A stretch of DNA of 64,000 nt from Pseudomonas californiensis. Its GTDB lineage: Bacteria; Pseudomonadota; Gammaproteobacteria; Pseudomonadales; Pseudomonadaceae. Under the pieces are notes generated by a model. It was not told the DNA's origin and did not search any database. It saw only the letters and a program-made list of their open reading frames with translations. The DNA lies in the NCBI RefSeq assembly GCF_021147775.1, contig NZ_JAGTPK010000003.1, positions 62,001 through 126,000 on the forward strand, given 5' to 3'. Below, in pieces: positions 41,438 through 49,867 of this stretch. A program made the translations under genes and the position numbers. How positions within the stretch are numbered: position 1 is the first letter of the stretch; each line of letters opens with the position of its first letter.

Positions 41438-42341
41438 TGCGGGCGGACTGTCCGAGCACGGGTGAATCTTCTGGCAGGTGAACGCGCAGGGCCGCAGGAC
41501 GCGCTTCGAAACGCAGGTTTTCCCCTGACAAGGGTTCGCCATCCAGATTGATATCCAAGCCTTTGGCTGACTTCAACTCGACCCATGGCAGGCGTGCACG
41601 GATAAACATATTGTCGAAACCCAACCCTCCCTCCAGCAGACTCTTGAGTGTCCCGACCACTTCCTGAGGCGCAGGGAGGATGCTGATGTCCAACAAGCCG
41701 TCGTCCGCCAGCGCGGTTGGACACAACACATGCCCACCACCCGCCTGACGACCATTACCGATTCCCAGCGCCAACAGATCGCCACGCCAGTGAAAGTCAG
41801 GGCCGATCAGCTCACCATGAGCCGCATGCAACTCGCTGAATCGCGTCAGCCCGGTAAACAGATAAGCCGCACCGCCCAATACTTTCTTCAAGTCCTCGGA
41901 AGTATTGGCGGTCACCTGACTGCCGAAGCCGCCGGTTGCCATATTAAGAAACAGCTTGCCGGCGACTTCGCCCAGGTCAACGACACGCGGTGTGACGTCC
42001 ATGAGCTCAAGCGCCTTGGCTACCTCAAGAGGCACACCGGCGGCGCGGGCAAAATCATTGGCGGTGCCCAACGGCAGAATGGTCAGGCTGGCGCCGGGCT
42101 GTGAGGCAACGGCCAGCGCCTCTGCAATATCGCGCAGCGTGCCGTCGCCTCCACCCGCCACGATGTGACGATGCCCGGCGGCCAGGGCTTCTTCCACCAG
42201 CCGCTGCGCGTCGCCAGCTTCCCATGTAAGACGCACATCAAGGTCCCATCCCTGTCTGCGTTTGTCAGCAACGGCGTCTCTAACATCTTCGTTGAGCGAT
42301 TGCTTGCCATGAAGAATGAGCATTGCCCTGCGTTGTGTCAT
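41421..42341 (-). CDS. yegS: YegS-like lipid kinase (diacylglycerol kinase family)
   Basis: The 306-residue protein has the diacylglycerol-kinase catalytic fold with the nucleotide motif IVAGGDGTLRDIAEAL and the substrate loop LPLGTANDFARAAGVP. The C-terminal beta domain follows (FHWRGDLLALGIGNGRQAGGG, LDGEPLS). Family members phosphorylate phosphatidylglycerol or other lipids. A corresponding gene (PA3023) is near slt in P. aeruginosa. AGGGG precedes ATG 42341; the longer upstream reading is unsupported. Confidence 0.88.
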   Translation of the reverse strand: MTQRRAMLILHGKQSLNEDVRDAVADKRRQGWDLDVRLTWEAGDAQRLVEEALAAGHRHIVAGGGDGTLRDIAEALAVASQPGASLTILPLGTANDFARAAGVPLEVAKALELMDVTPRVVDLGEVAGKLFLNMATGGFGSQVTANTSEDLKKVLGGAAYLFTGLTRFSELHAAHGELIGPDFHWRGDLLALGIGNGRQAGGGHVLCPTALADDGLLDISILPAPQEVVGTLKSLLEGGLGFDNMFIRARLPWVELKSAKGLDINLDGEPLSGENLRFEARPAALRVHLPEDSPVLGQSARISRPD

Positions 42342-42741
42342 GAAAATCCCCTGTGGTGACCTGTACGAGTACCGCGGTTGAGTGGCGCTCATTTCTGCTG
42401 GCGCTTTTGGAAACATCGGCACAGCGCATGGATGTGACCCTCGCGAACTGAAAAAAACCCATCGGGCACAGTTTTTTTTCGACGCCGTCCCTTCTTGCAT
42501 TCCCCGGCAGGGCTGGGGCAAAGCGCTGTGACGATAAATTTGAGCTCGCTGCGTACAGAAAACGGACAGTTTCCCCTCACGCTTTCCGAGTCATGAGCTT
42601 TACTCAAGCGAAACACTCACAGGAAGGCGCCCCTCACAACTGACTGAAAAATATTAAGTAAAACGCGTCGCAAGCCGACATACACAAAGTGATATTCACA
42701 ATAGACAGGGCCAGATTGCATTCGCCATGACAAGTATTTGG

Positions 42742-42748
42742 CTACACT
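42742..42748 (+). promoter_or_regulatory. Candidate RpoS-type -10 of the psl promoter
   Basis: TTGGCTACACTTGG contains CTACACT, one base from the CTATACT consensus of RpoS-dependent promoters, about 105 bp before pslA. No strong -35 is visible, as is common for RpoS promoters. In P. aeruginosa psl transcription depends on RpoS. Confidence 0.3.
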
Positions 42749-42829
42749 TGGGAAAAACCCCGAAAACGATATTTTTTTGACTCTGCGATGTATTGCACGG
42801 GGCAAGCGGTGAGTCAGCGCCAAGGCGTC

Positions 42830-42852
42830 GGTTCCCAAGGAGTAAGGAAGCC
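42830..42852 (+). promoter_or_regulatory. pslA: pslA leader hairpin with Shine-Dalgarno in the loop
   Basis: GGTTCCC (42830-42836) can pair with GGAAGCC (42846-42852) with one G-U and one mismatch. The loop AAGGAGTAA presents the AGGAG ribosome site of pslA and a GGA. A second GGA starts the 3' arm. Looped GGA motifs are RsmA/CsrA targets, and P. aeruginosa pslA is known to be repressed by RsmA at its leader. RsmA control here is inferred. Confidence 0.4.
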
Positions 42853-42854
42853 AT

Positions 42855-44291
42855 ATGAGGTTGCAACCGGTAGACAGCCTGTCACTCACCCGCACCAGCC
42901 TGGTGGAATACTTTCTTTTCGGCATCCGGCTAACACATGGTGTTGCCTGCATTTTGCCTGGCCTGCTGATCGTCGCATTCATGCAGGACAATGTTGGTCA
43001 GCAACCGCAAAGCTACCTGCCTACTCAGCTCTTTTTCGGCATCGTTTGCGTGCTGCTTTTTCAGGCCATGGGCGTCTACTCCGAAGCTCTGTTCAGTAAC
43101 GCACTGCGTTTGCGCGGAATTGTGGTCGCATGGTCCGCCGCGTTCGGGCTGTTGCTGTTCATGCAACGGACTCTGGGGCTGTTCGGCTACTTTTCCAATG
43201 AACAGTTGGTGATCTGGTATCTGACCAGCCTCGCTTTGTTCTGTGTCGTTCGCGTGCTGCTGTTGCTGCTGTTCAAACGCCAGATGCGCAAAGGCATGTT
43301 TTTGCAGAACGCAGTAATTCTCGGCGCCACCGAAAATGGACAGCGCTTGGCCGAGTACCTTCAGCGGCACCAGGACATTCGCTCGGGGGTGAGTGGCTTT
43401 ATCGATGATCGCATCGGCCGTTTGCCCAAGACCGTTGCCAATCTGCCAATGCTGGGCAACACCAGCGATCTGGAACGCCTGATCCGCGAAGAGAAAGTCA
43501 CCCAGGTATTGGTCGCTTTGCCGTGGACGGCGGAAAACCGTATGGACCACATCATTCATGAACTGCGCAGGTTGCCGGTCAATGTTCTGCTGGTGCCGGA
43601 CATGGTCGCCTTCCGCCACAGCCACAACCGTATTACCGAGGTCGCCAGCCTGCCGATGTTCAACGCGTCGGACATGCCACTCAGCGGATGGTCACCGTTC
43701 ATCAAGCGTGCGGAAGACATCGTGCTGTCGACACTGGCGCTGCTGGTGCTGTCGCCGGTAATGGTGCTGGTAGCGCTGGCGATCAAGCTCGACTCGCGTG
43801 GGCCGGTGCTGTTCCGCCAGAAACGCTATGGCTATAACAATCGCCTGATCGAAGTGTTCAAGTTTCGCTCGATGCATCAGCATCACGCCGACGCAACGGC
43901 GGAAAAACAGACAACCCGGGGTGATGCCAGGATTACTCGGGTTGGACGCTTCATTCGCAAGACCAGCCTGGATGAGCTGCCGCAACTGTTCAATGTGGTG
44001 GCGGGCAGCATGTCGATGGTAGGCCCCCGCCCCCACGCCACGGCCACCAAAGCGGCCGGAATTCTTTTCGAGCAAGCGGTCAAGGAGTACACGTCGCGGC
44101 ATCGAGTCAAACCGGGCATCACCGGATTGGCTCAGATCAACGGCTATCGTGGTGAAACAGACACCGTGGAAAAAATCGAAAAACGCGTCGAGTTCGATCT
44201 TGAGTACATAGAAAACTGGTCCGTCTGGTTCGACCTCTACATCCTTATGCGCACTGTTCCGGCAGTGATCTTCACTCGTGAGGTTTATTGA
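42855..44291 (+). CDS. pslA: Undecaprenyl-phosphate glycosyl-1-phosphate transferase PslA
   Basis: PslA starts repeat-unit assembly on undecaprenyl phosphate at the inner membrane. The 478-residue polyisoprenyl-phosphate hexose-1-phosphate transferase has four N-terminal membrane helices and a CoA-binding-like domain ([17 protein letters not shown]). The C-terminal catalytic domain contains [37 protein letters not shown] and [19 protein letters not shown]. Its stop overlaps the pslB start (TGATG). It is first in a plus-strand operon of eleven genes. Confidence 0.93.
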   Translation: MRLQPVDSLSLTRTSLVEYFLFGIRLTHGVACILPGLLIVAFMQDNVGQQPQSYLPTQLFFGIVCVLLFQAMGVYSEALFSNALRLRGIVVAWSAAFGLLLFMQRTLGLFGYFSNEQLVIWYLTSLALFCVVRVLLLLLFKRQMRKGMFLQNAVILGATENGQRLAEYLQRHQDIRSGVSGFIDDRIGRLPKTVANLPMLGNTSDLERLIREEKVTQVLVALPWTAENRMDHIIHELRRLPVNVLLVPDMVAFRHSHNRITEVASLPMFNASDMPLSGWSPFIKRAEDIVLSTLALLVLSPVMVLVALAIKLDSRGPVLFRQKRYGYNNRLIEVFKFRSMHQHHADATAEKQTTRGDARITRVGRFIRKTSLDELPQLFNVVAGSMSMVGPRPHATATKAAGILFEQAVKEYTSRHRVKPGITGLAQINGYRGETDTVEKIEKRVEFDLEYIENWSVWFDLYILMRTVPAVIFTREVY

Positions 44292-45748
44292 TGAGCATCC
44301 TCATACCTTGCATTATCGCTGGCGGTTCAGGCACCCGCCTGTGGCCGGTTTCCCGCGAAGCCATGCCAAAGCCGTTCATGCGCCTGCCTGACGGAGAAAG
44401 CCTGCTGCAGAAGACTTTCACACGGGCGACAGGGCTTCCAGCGGTCGAACGACTGCTGACTGTTACAAATCGCGAGGTGTATTTCCGTACGGTGGACGAC
44501 TATCGCCAGTTGAACAAAGCCAAGGTCAGACTGGATTTCATTCTCGAGCCGTTCGGGCGTAACACCGCTGCTGCCGTCGCCGCCGCAGCCATTCACGTGG
44601 CGCAACTGTATGGCGGTGATGCCCAGTTGCTGGTCTTGCCCGCCGATCATCTCATCACGGATGTTGACGCATTTTCCAAAGCCGTTACCACCGCGCAGGA
44701 GCTGGCCGCTCAAGGCTGGCTGGTGACATTCGGCATTTTGCCTGCTCAACCGGAGACCGGTTTCGGCTATATCGAAAAAGGCCAGTCGCTCAACGCAGGA
44801 ACCTACCAGGTTGCACGCTTCGTGGAAAAGCCCGACGCAGCGACCGCACAGGTCTATCTAGACGGCGGCCTGCATCTGTGGAATGCAGGGATGTTCTGTA
44901 TGCGCGCCGATGCTGTGTTACGGGAGTTCGAAGCTCATGCGCCCGATGTGCTGAACGCAGTCAGGACGTGCCTGCAATCGAGCCGGAGCAAGGAAGGCAA
45001 CCGGGAATTGCAGATAGAACTGGACGGTGAATCGTTCGGCCTGGTACCAGACATTTCCATCGACTATGCGCTGATGGAACGCTCCGCCAAGGTGGCCGTT
45101 GTTCCGTGCCAGCTCGGCTGGAGCGATATCGGCTCATGGCAGGCGGTGCGCGAATTGTCGCCCGCCGATGCGCAGGGCAATCAGTGCAATGGCCAGACCG
45201 TGCTGCATGACGTGACCAATTGCTACATCGACTCACCCAAGCGTCTGGTGGGTGCGATCGGCCTGGACAACCTGATCATCATCGACACGCCCGATGCGTT
45301 GCTGATTGCTGATGGCGCGCGCAGTCAGGACGTGAAGATCATAGCCCAGGAACTCAAGCGCCAGGGTCACGACGCCTACCGGCTGCACCGTACCGTGACG
45401 CGCCCTTGGGGAACGTACACCGTGCTGGAGGAAGGCAAGCGATTCAAGATCAAACGCATCGTCGTCCGCCCGCAAGCGTCGTTGTCATTACAGATGCACC
45501 ACCATCGCAGTGAACACTGGATCGTGGTGAGTGGCATGGCCACAGTCACCAACGGCGAACGCGAGTTCATGCTCGACACCAACGAGTCGACATTCATCAA
45601 ACCGGGATTCACGCATCGGCTGGTCAATCCGGGCGTCATCGACCTGGTGATGATCGAAGTCCAGAGTGGTGAATACCTGGGCGAGGACGACATTGTGCGC
45701 TTCACCGATATCTACGGAAGGGTACCGGAGCAAGTTGTAAAAAGCTGA
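44291..45748 (+). CDS. pslB: Mannose-1-phosphate guanylyltransferase / mannose-6-phosphate isomerase PslB
   Basis: The 485-residue bifunctional enzyme supplies GDP-mannose. The nucleotidyltransferase domain has IAGGSGTRLWPVSREAMPKPF-type signature residues at about 9-28 and RFVEKPDAATA. The C-terminal type II PMI cupin has its metal motif at about 400-410 (LQMHHHRSEHW). I took the ATG at 44291, which overlaps the pslA stop by one base, rather than the TTG just before it. The pslC that would follow in P. aeruginosa is absent. Confidence 0.93.
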   Translation: MSILIPCIIAGGSGTRLWPVSREAMPKPFMRLPDGESLLQKTFTRATGLPAVERLLTVTNREVYFRTVDDYRQLNKAKVRLDFILEPFGRNTAAAVAAAAIHVAQLYGGDAQLLVLPADHLITDVDAFSKAVTTAQELAAQGWLVTFGILPAQPETGFGYIEKGQSLNAGTYQVARFVEKPDAATAQVYLDGGLHLWNAGMFCMRADAVLREFEAHAPDVLNAVRTCLQSSRSKEGNRELQIELDGESFGLVPDISIDYALMERSAKVAVVPCQLGWSDIGSWQAVRELSPADAQGNQCNGQTVLHDVTNCYIDSPKRLVGAIGLDNLIIIDTPDALLIADGARSQDVKIIAQELKRQGHDAYRLHRTVTRPWGTYTVLEEGKRFKIKRIVVRPQASLSLQMHHHRSEHWIVVSGMATVTNGEREFMLDTNESTFIKPGFTHRLVNPGVIDLVMIEVQSGEYLGEDDIVRFTDIYGRVPEQVVKS

Positions 45749-45765
45749 AACAGAGTAGCAGGACG

Positions 45766-45784
45766 AGGCTGCTGACCGCAGCCT
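45766..45784 (+). repeat. Intercistronic hairpin between pslB and pslD
   Basis: AGGCTGC and GCAGCCT form a 7-bp stem with a 5-base loop, with further GCAG/CTGC pairing outside. It lies 17 bases after the pslB stop, in the 151-bp gap where P. aeruginosa carries pslC. No T-run follows. Confidence 0.5.
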
Positions 45785-45899
45785 GCTGCTTCAATCATTG
45801 AGGGCTGAACCGACGCAATCCGAAACCGGCTGTACCCGCCACCATGATTTTATTACCCGAAAGGGAGCCGTATTCGTGCATGACAGGAGTTCAGGAAAA

Positions 45900-46679
45900 A
45901 TGAAGAGCATGATGCTGATCGTCAGCGTATTGCTGCTAAGCGCTTGCAATACCCCCTCAAGGATCGGGCTGCCCGATGACCGCGCTCAGGTCGAAGCAGG
46001 CCTGGCAGCAGGCCGGGCATTGGCGGGAAAACCGCTGCCACCGGAAAGGATTCGTGCCGGGGACACGCTGCGAATCGTGCGTAATACCGGCGAGTCGCCG
46101 TCGATTTCGGCGTTCACCGCCAACTCGATCTACGAGCTGACTCTGTTTCAGGTTCTCAATGACGGTACGTTTTCCTACCCGTATATCGGCACCGTCAAAG
46201 CCGCAGGGCTTACGCTGCCGCAGCTCAACGATCTGCTGGAAAACAAGTTGCAGGACGTTTATCGCGAAACTGCGCTGACCATCAATATTTCGCAGTCACC
46301 AGGCAATACGGTGTTCGTGGGCGGCGCGGTTCGCAACTCGGTCACATTGCCTGCCAACGTCGCGACCAACCTGGAACAGGCACTCGTCGGTGCTGGCGGC
46401 GTTGCGCTCGACGCTGATGCAGGACAGGTAGCATTGCTGCGCCAGGAAGAGAACGGCCTCTACAAAACCTATTTTTTTGACTACAGCAAGTTTCTCTGGG
46501 CCGGGTCCGCTGGCGGTCCCACCGCGCCAGTTCTGCTGAAACGCGGCGACGTGGTGTTTGTTCCCAAATCATCGGTCGGGAACAAAGTCGACGGCGTCAC
46601 CCTGTATTTCAACCAGTTGATTCCTTTCGCAAAATCGATCGGGCTGGGCATGAACTACGAGTTGCGCAACAGCAATTAA
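45900..46679 (+). CDS. pslD: Outer-membrane polysaccharide export lipoprotein PslD
   Basis: The 259-residue protein is a Wza-type export component. A lipoprotein signal (MKSMMLIVSVLLLSAC, lipobox LLSAC) is followed by the polysaccharide export domain (RAGDTLRIVRNTGE, FSYPYIGTVKAAGLTLPQLNDL) and SLBB-like repeats (NTVFVGGAVRNSVTLPANVATNL). I chose ATG 45900, which places the lipobox at the normal distance; AGGA lies just upstream. A GTG at 45876 with AAGGGAG upstream is an alternative start that would add eight residues. Confidence 0.88.
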   Translation: MKSMMLIVSVLLLSACNTPSRIGLPDDRAQVEAGLAAGRALAGKPLPPERIRAGDTLRIVRNTGESPSISAFTANSIYELTLFQVLNDGTFSYPYIGTVKAAGLTLPQLNDLLENKLQDVYRETALTINISQSPGNTVFVGGAVRNSVTLPANVATNLEQALVGAGGVALDADAGQVALLRQEENGLYKTYFFDYSKFLWAGSAGGPTAPVLLKRGDVVFVPKSSVGNKVDGVTLYFNQLIPFAKSIGLGMNYELRNSN

Positions 46680-46696
46680 CTGTCAGGGAAACAGAC

Positions 46697-48688
46697 ATGA
46701 TCAATATCCGCTCATTTCGCGACCTGCTGCGCCTGTTTTTCATTTTCAAGCGCGAAGTCAAAGTTACTGTTCTGGCGACGTTCATCGTCGTTCTGCTGGG
46801 CGCCCTGCTGCTCCCCAACCGTTATGAATCGACTGCACTGCTGCTGGTGAAACCAGGCCGGGACAGCAGCACAGTGCCTATCGAGCTGTCCAACCGCCAG
46901 GCCATCGTGGTGCCGAGTGCGCTGCGCGATCCGCTGCTCGACGAAGAGCGCATGTTGACCGGCAGACCGATCATGCGCACGGTGTCTGAAAAGTACCTTG
47001 CCGAGTTGTCCAGGGCTGAACCTGAAACCGGTGCGCTGGCGTCGGTTAAAAATCTGATCAAGAGCACCATAAGCTCAATCGTCGACATAGGCCGCGGCAT
47101 TCTTCAGTTTCTCGGGCTGGTAGAAAAACGCACCCCTGCGGAGCGGATGGCTGAGGATCTGGAGAAAAACTTCAAGGTCCGCCACGAACCAGGCTCCTCG
47201 GTGATGGAGCTGACGTTTGACTGGAACGATCCGAAAACCGCGCAAACGGTGCTCAAGACCTGGATCGAAGAGTATCAGGTGCAACGTACCCGCACCCTGG
47301 GTCGCGTGAGCCTGTATGCCTTCTATGAGTCGGAAGTCAAAAACACCGGCAACAATATCCTTTCGTACAAGAAGCAGATCCAGAACTACCTCAACCAATT
47401 GAGTGCGGTGAGCATTTCCCAGCGGCTGGCCGATACCTCGCAGGGACTGAATGACCTGCGTACCGAACGCAACAACACCACACGCGCCATCGCCTCCACC
47501 AAAGCTGGCCTGGACCTGCTGAAGAAACAGCTGGCCGAGCAACCCAAGACTGTTTCGGCAGGACGAGAACTGGCCCTCAACCCCAACCGCCAGGACCTGC
47601 AAAACCGCATCAACGGCAAGGAAGTCGAACGTCAGGAACTGCTGCGCTCGTTCAAGGAACAGGCGCCGCCAATCCGCGCCGTCAATGAAGAAATCAACAA
47701 CCTCAAAAAACTGTTGAATGAACAGGAAGCAACGGTCCAGCGCTCGGAAAACATTACGCCCAACCCAATCTACAACCGTATGCAGAACGTGTATGCCGAC
47801 CAGCAAACCAGCTATGCCCGCCTGCTGACCCAACTGGCTCAACAGAACACCCAAATCGCCCAACTGGAAAGCGACCGGCAACAGGCACTGAACCTGGAAC
47901 CGGAGCTGTCGCGCTTGCAGAACGAGCTGGACGCCGCAGAGAAAAGCTACGCGCTCTACACCGACAGCCTGGAGAAGGCACGTATCGACCGTGAGTTGGA
48001 TAACAGCCAGATCAGTAACATCGCGCTGATCGAAGACGCCACTTACAACCCGAGCCGCGTCTTTCCGAAAAGCCTGATGATGCTGCTGCTCGCACTGCCA
48101 TTGAGCCTTGTGGTCGGTGCTCTGGCGCTGTACTTCTTCTACCTTCTGGACCAGCGTATCCACGATGGGGACAAGATCGAGAGCAGTTTTGGCGTGCCGG
48201 TCTGGACCAGCCTGCCCGACCTTGAGCGCGCCCAGGAACGCAGCGCGGCTTTCACCTCCAACCTGCACAGGGTGTACGGCATCCTGCCGCTGGATCAGGT
48301 CGATGAAAAAGGTCTGACTCTGGGTTTCACATCAGTGAAGGCAGGTGCGGGGGTGAGCTTCGTGATCAGTCGTCTTGCAACTCTGCTGATCGAACAGGGC
48401 CATCAAGTGCGCACCGAAAGTCGCACACCGGCACGTCCTGGCGAAATTGTCCTGATCAACGCGTCCGGCGTCTCTACCAATCAGGAAGCGTTTGTTCTGC
48501 TGCGCAATGCCGACCTGATTCTGCTGGTGGTGCGGGCTCAGGAAACTACCGTGCCGATGCTCGAAGACACCCTGCACAACCTCAATACCGCATTCAAGAA
48601 AGTAGACGGCGTTATCTTCAACCGTCGTCGCTTCGAAGTACCTGAGCAGGTACTCAGGGTCCTGAAGCGTATCGGGAGCCGAGTTTGA
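46697..48688 (+). CDS. pslE: Polysaccharide co-polymerase / chain-length protein PslE
   Basis: The 663-residue inner-membrane protein has a Wzz-type N-terminus with one helix (about 14-36), a long periplasmic coiled coil, a second helix (about 457-480, MLLLALPLSLVVGALALYFF) and a cytoplasmic C-terminal domain. That domain resembles bacterial tyrosine kinases but is degenerate: the phosphate loop reads SVKAGAGVSF at about 546-555, with Val 553 in place of the ATP-binding Lys. It should therefore act without kinase activity. Its stop overlaps the pslF start (TGATG). Confidence 0.9.
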   Translation: MINIRSFRDLLRLFFIFKREVKVTVLATFIVVLLGALLLPNRYESTALLLVKPGRDSSTVPIELSNRQAIVVPSALRDPLLDEERMLTGRPIMRTVSEKYLAELSRAEPETGALASVKNLIKSTISSIVDIGRGILQFLGLVEKRTPAERMAEDLEKNFKVRHEPGSSVMELTFDWNDPKTAQTVLKTWIEEYQVQRTRTLGRVSLYAFYESEVKNTGNNILSYKKQIQNYLNQLSAVSISQRLADTSQGLNDLRTERNNTTRAIASTKAGLDLLKKQLAEQPKTVSAGRELALNPNRQDLQNRINGKEVERQELLRSFKEQAPPIRAVNEEINNLKKLLNEQEATVQRSENITPNPIYNRMQNVYADQQTSYARLLTQLAQQNTQIAQLESDRQQALNLEPELSRLQNELDAAEKSYALYTDSLEKARIDRELDNSQISNIALIEDATYNPSRVFPKSLMMLLLALPLSLVVGALALYFFYLLDQRIHDGDKIESSFGVPVWTSLPDLERAQERSAAFTSNLHRVYGILPLDQVDEKGLTLGFTSVKAGAGVSFVISRLATLLIEQGHQVRTESRTPARPGEIVLINASGVSTNQEAFVLLRNADLILLVVRAQETTVPMLEDTLHNLNTAFKKVDGVIFNRRRFEVPEQVLRVLKRIGSRV

Positions 48689-49866
48689 TGCATATTGCTC
48701 TGCTCGCCCCTCTGCCTCCCGAGCAGAACGGCATTGCCGACTACGCCGGGCATCTCAAACAGGCGCTGGAGCAGCTCGGCTTGCAGGTCAGCACGCCCTT
48801 GCGCGGCGTCGGTAATGACCCGCGTGCTGCGCAGCAAAGAGTGGATGAGACGGACTGGAGCGCCATCGATCTGGTACACGCCGAACTCGGCGGCGGTCGG
48901 CTGGCCGAGTTTCAGGCCTTGCGCAGCCTGCAGCGGCGTTTCCCGAAGCTGCCGTTGACCGCCACCGTGCACGACCCCGAAAGGCTGGTATGGCGCAGGG
49001 AAAAGCTGCCGTGGCCGCTGTCGATAGTCAGCGGCATGCGCTCACCATTACCTGAAATCGCAACCGTACTGGCCGATCCGCTCTGCCTGCGTGAGGAGCG
49101 CCAAGTGGCGCAGCACATGACGCGTCTGGTGACCCTGACGCAAGCGGGCAGTCAGAGCCTCAGACAACGCATGCGGCTCAAACCGTCGCAAATGACCGTG
49201 ATCAATCATGGCAACGCTCCCATTGCACCGATGGCGCTGCCGCCAATGCAGCCGCTGCGGCTGCTGTACTTCGGCTTCATTTATCGCGGCAAGGGTATTG
49301 AGGACCTGCTCGATGCGATGGCCAGCGTGTTCACATCACAACCTGCGTTGCGCGCTAACGTAAGGCTGACACTGGCTGGCGGCAGTGAGCCGGAAATGGC
49401 CTTTGGTCCATCGGGCAGCTATCTCGACCAGCTTCGTCTGCGCATTCGTCAGTTGGGGCTGGTGGATCTCATTGACTGGCAACTCGACCTGCCGGCCGAA
49501 CAGATCCCCCAGGTCATCCAGGCCAACCATGTGATGGTTCTGCCCTACCGGGAATCCAGCAAGCTGAAGATTCTGGGCACGTTGCGCGGTACCAGTGGTG
49601 CATTGTCCTGGGCAGTGGCCTGTGGCAGGGGTGTGATCACGTCAGATGCGCGCTCGTTCGCCGAGGAGGTCTCGCACGGTAACGGTATGATTTATCCGCA
49701 GGGCGATGTGCCAGGGCTGGCACAGGCGCTTGGCCAACTTTGCGCCAATCCGCAATTGGCGGTGCAGTGGTCCGAAAAAGCGGCGCTGATGGGTCAGGCA
49801 AGAGTCTGGAGCCATACCGCCGAACATTTCCGGGACGTGTTCCGACAAGCGTGCGAGGTGAACTGA
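48688..49866 (+). CDS. pslF: Glycosyltransferase family 4 protein PslF
   Basis: The 392-residue GT-B glycosyltransferase starts MHIALLAPLPPEQNGIADYAGHL, a typical GT4 acceptor-site loop. It contains LLYFGFIYRGKGIEDLLDAM in the donor domain, and VMVLPYRESSKLKILGTLRGTSGAL near the C-terminus. It would add one sugar of the Psl repeat in the cytoplasm. The start at 48688 overlaps the pslE stop by one base. Sugar specificity cannot be read from the sequence. Confidence 0.87.
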   Translation: MHIALLAPLPPEQNGIADYAGHLKQALEQLGLQVSTPLRGVGNDPRAAQQRVDETDWSAIDLVHAELGGGRLAEFQALRSLQRRFPKLPLTATVHDPERLVWRREKLPWPLSIVSGMRSPLPEIATVLADPLCLREERQVAQHMTRLVTLTQAGSQSLRQRMRLKPSQMTVINHGNAPIAPMALPPMQPLRLLYFGFIYRGKGIEDLLDAMASVFTSQPALRANVRLTLAGGSEPEMAFGPSGSYLDQLRLRIRQLGLVDLIDWQLDLPAEQIPQVIQANHVMVLPYRESSKLKILGTLRGTSGALSWAVACGRGVITSDARSFAEEVSHGNGMIYPQGDVPGLAQALGQLCANPQLAVQWSEKAALMGQARVWSHTAEHFRDVFRQACEVN

Positions 49867-49867
49867 C

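Larger units (their letters stand above)
42342..42854. other. 513-bp region upstream of the psl operon
   Basis: No gene is evident. The region holds an A7/T8 inverted repeat around a GC core (42451-42479), a GC hairpin at 42501-42517, a candidate RpoS-type -10 element (CTACACT, 42742-42748) and the pslA leader hairpin (42830-42852). The divergent yegS promoter also has to lie here. Confidence 0.5.

Noticed and set aside
42451..42479. A7/T8 inverted repeat as a terminator
   Set aside because: The GC core is only three base pairs and no plus-strand gene ends nearby, since yegS is on the minus strand. I kept it only as part of the region description.
47075..48268. A 397-codon minus-strand frame opposite pslE
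   Set aside because: Antisense shadow within an intact operon gene; no ribosome site or domain.
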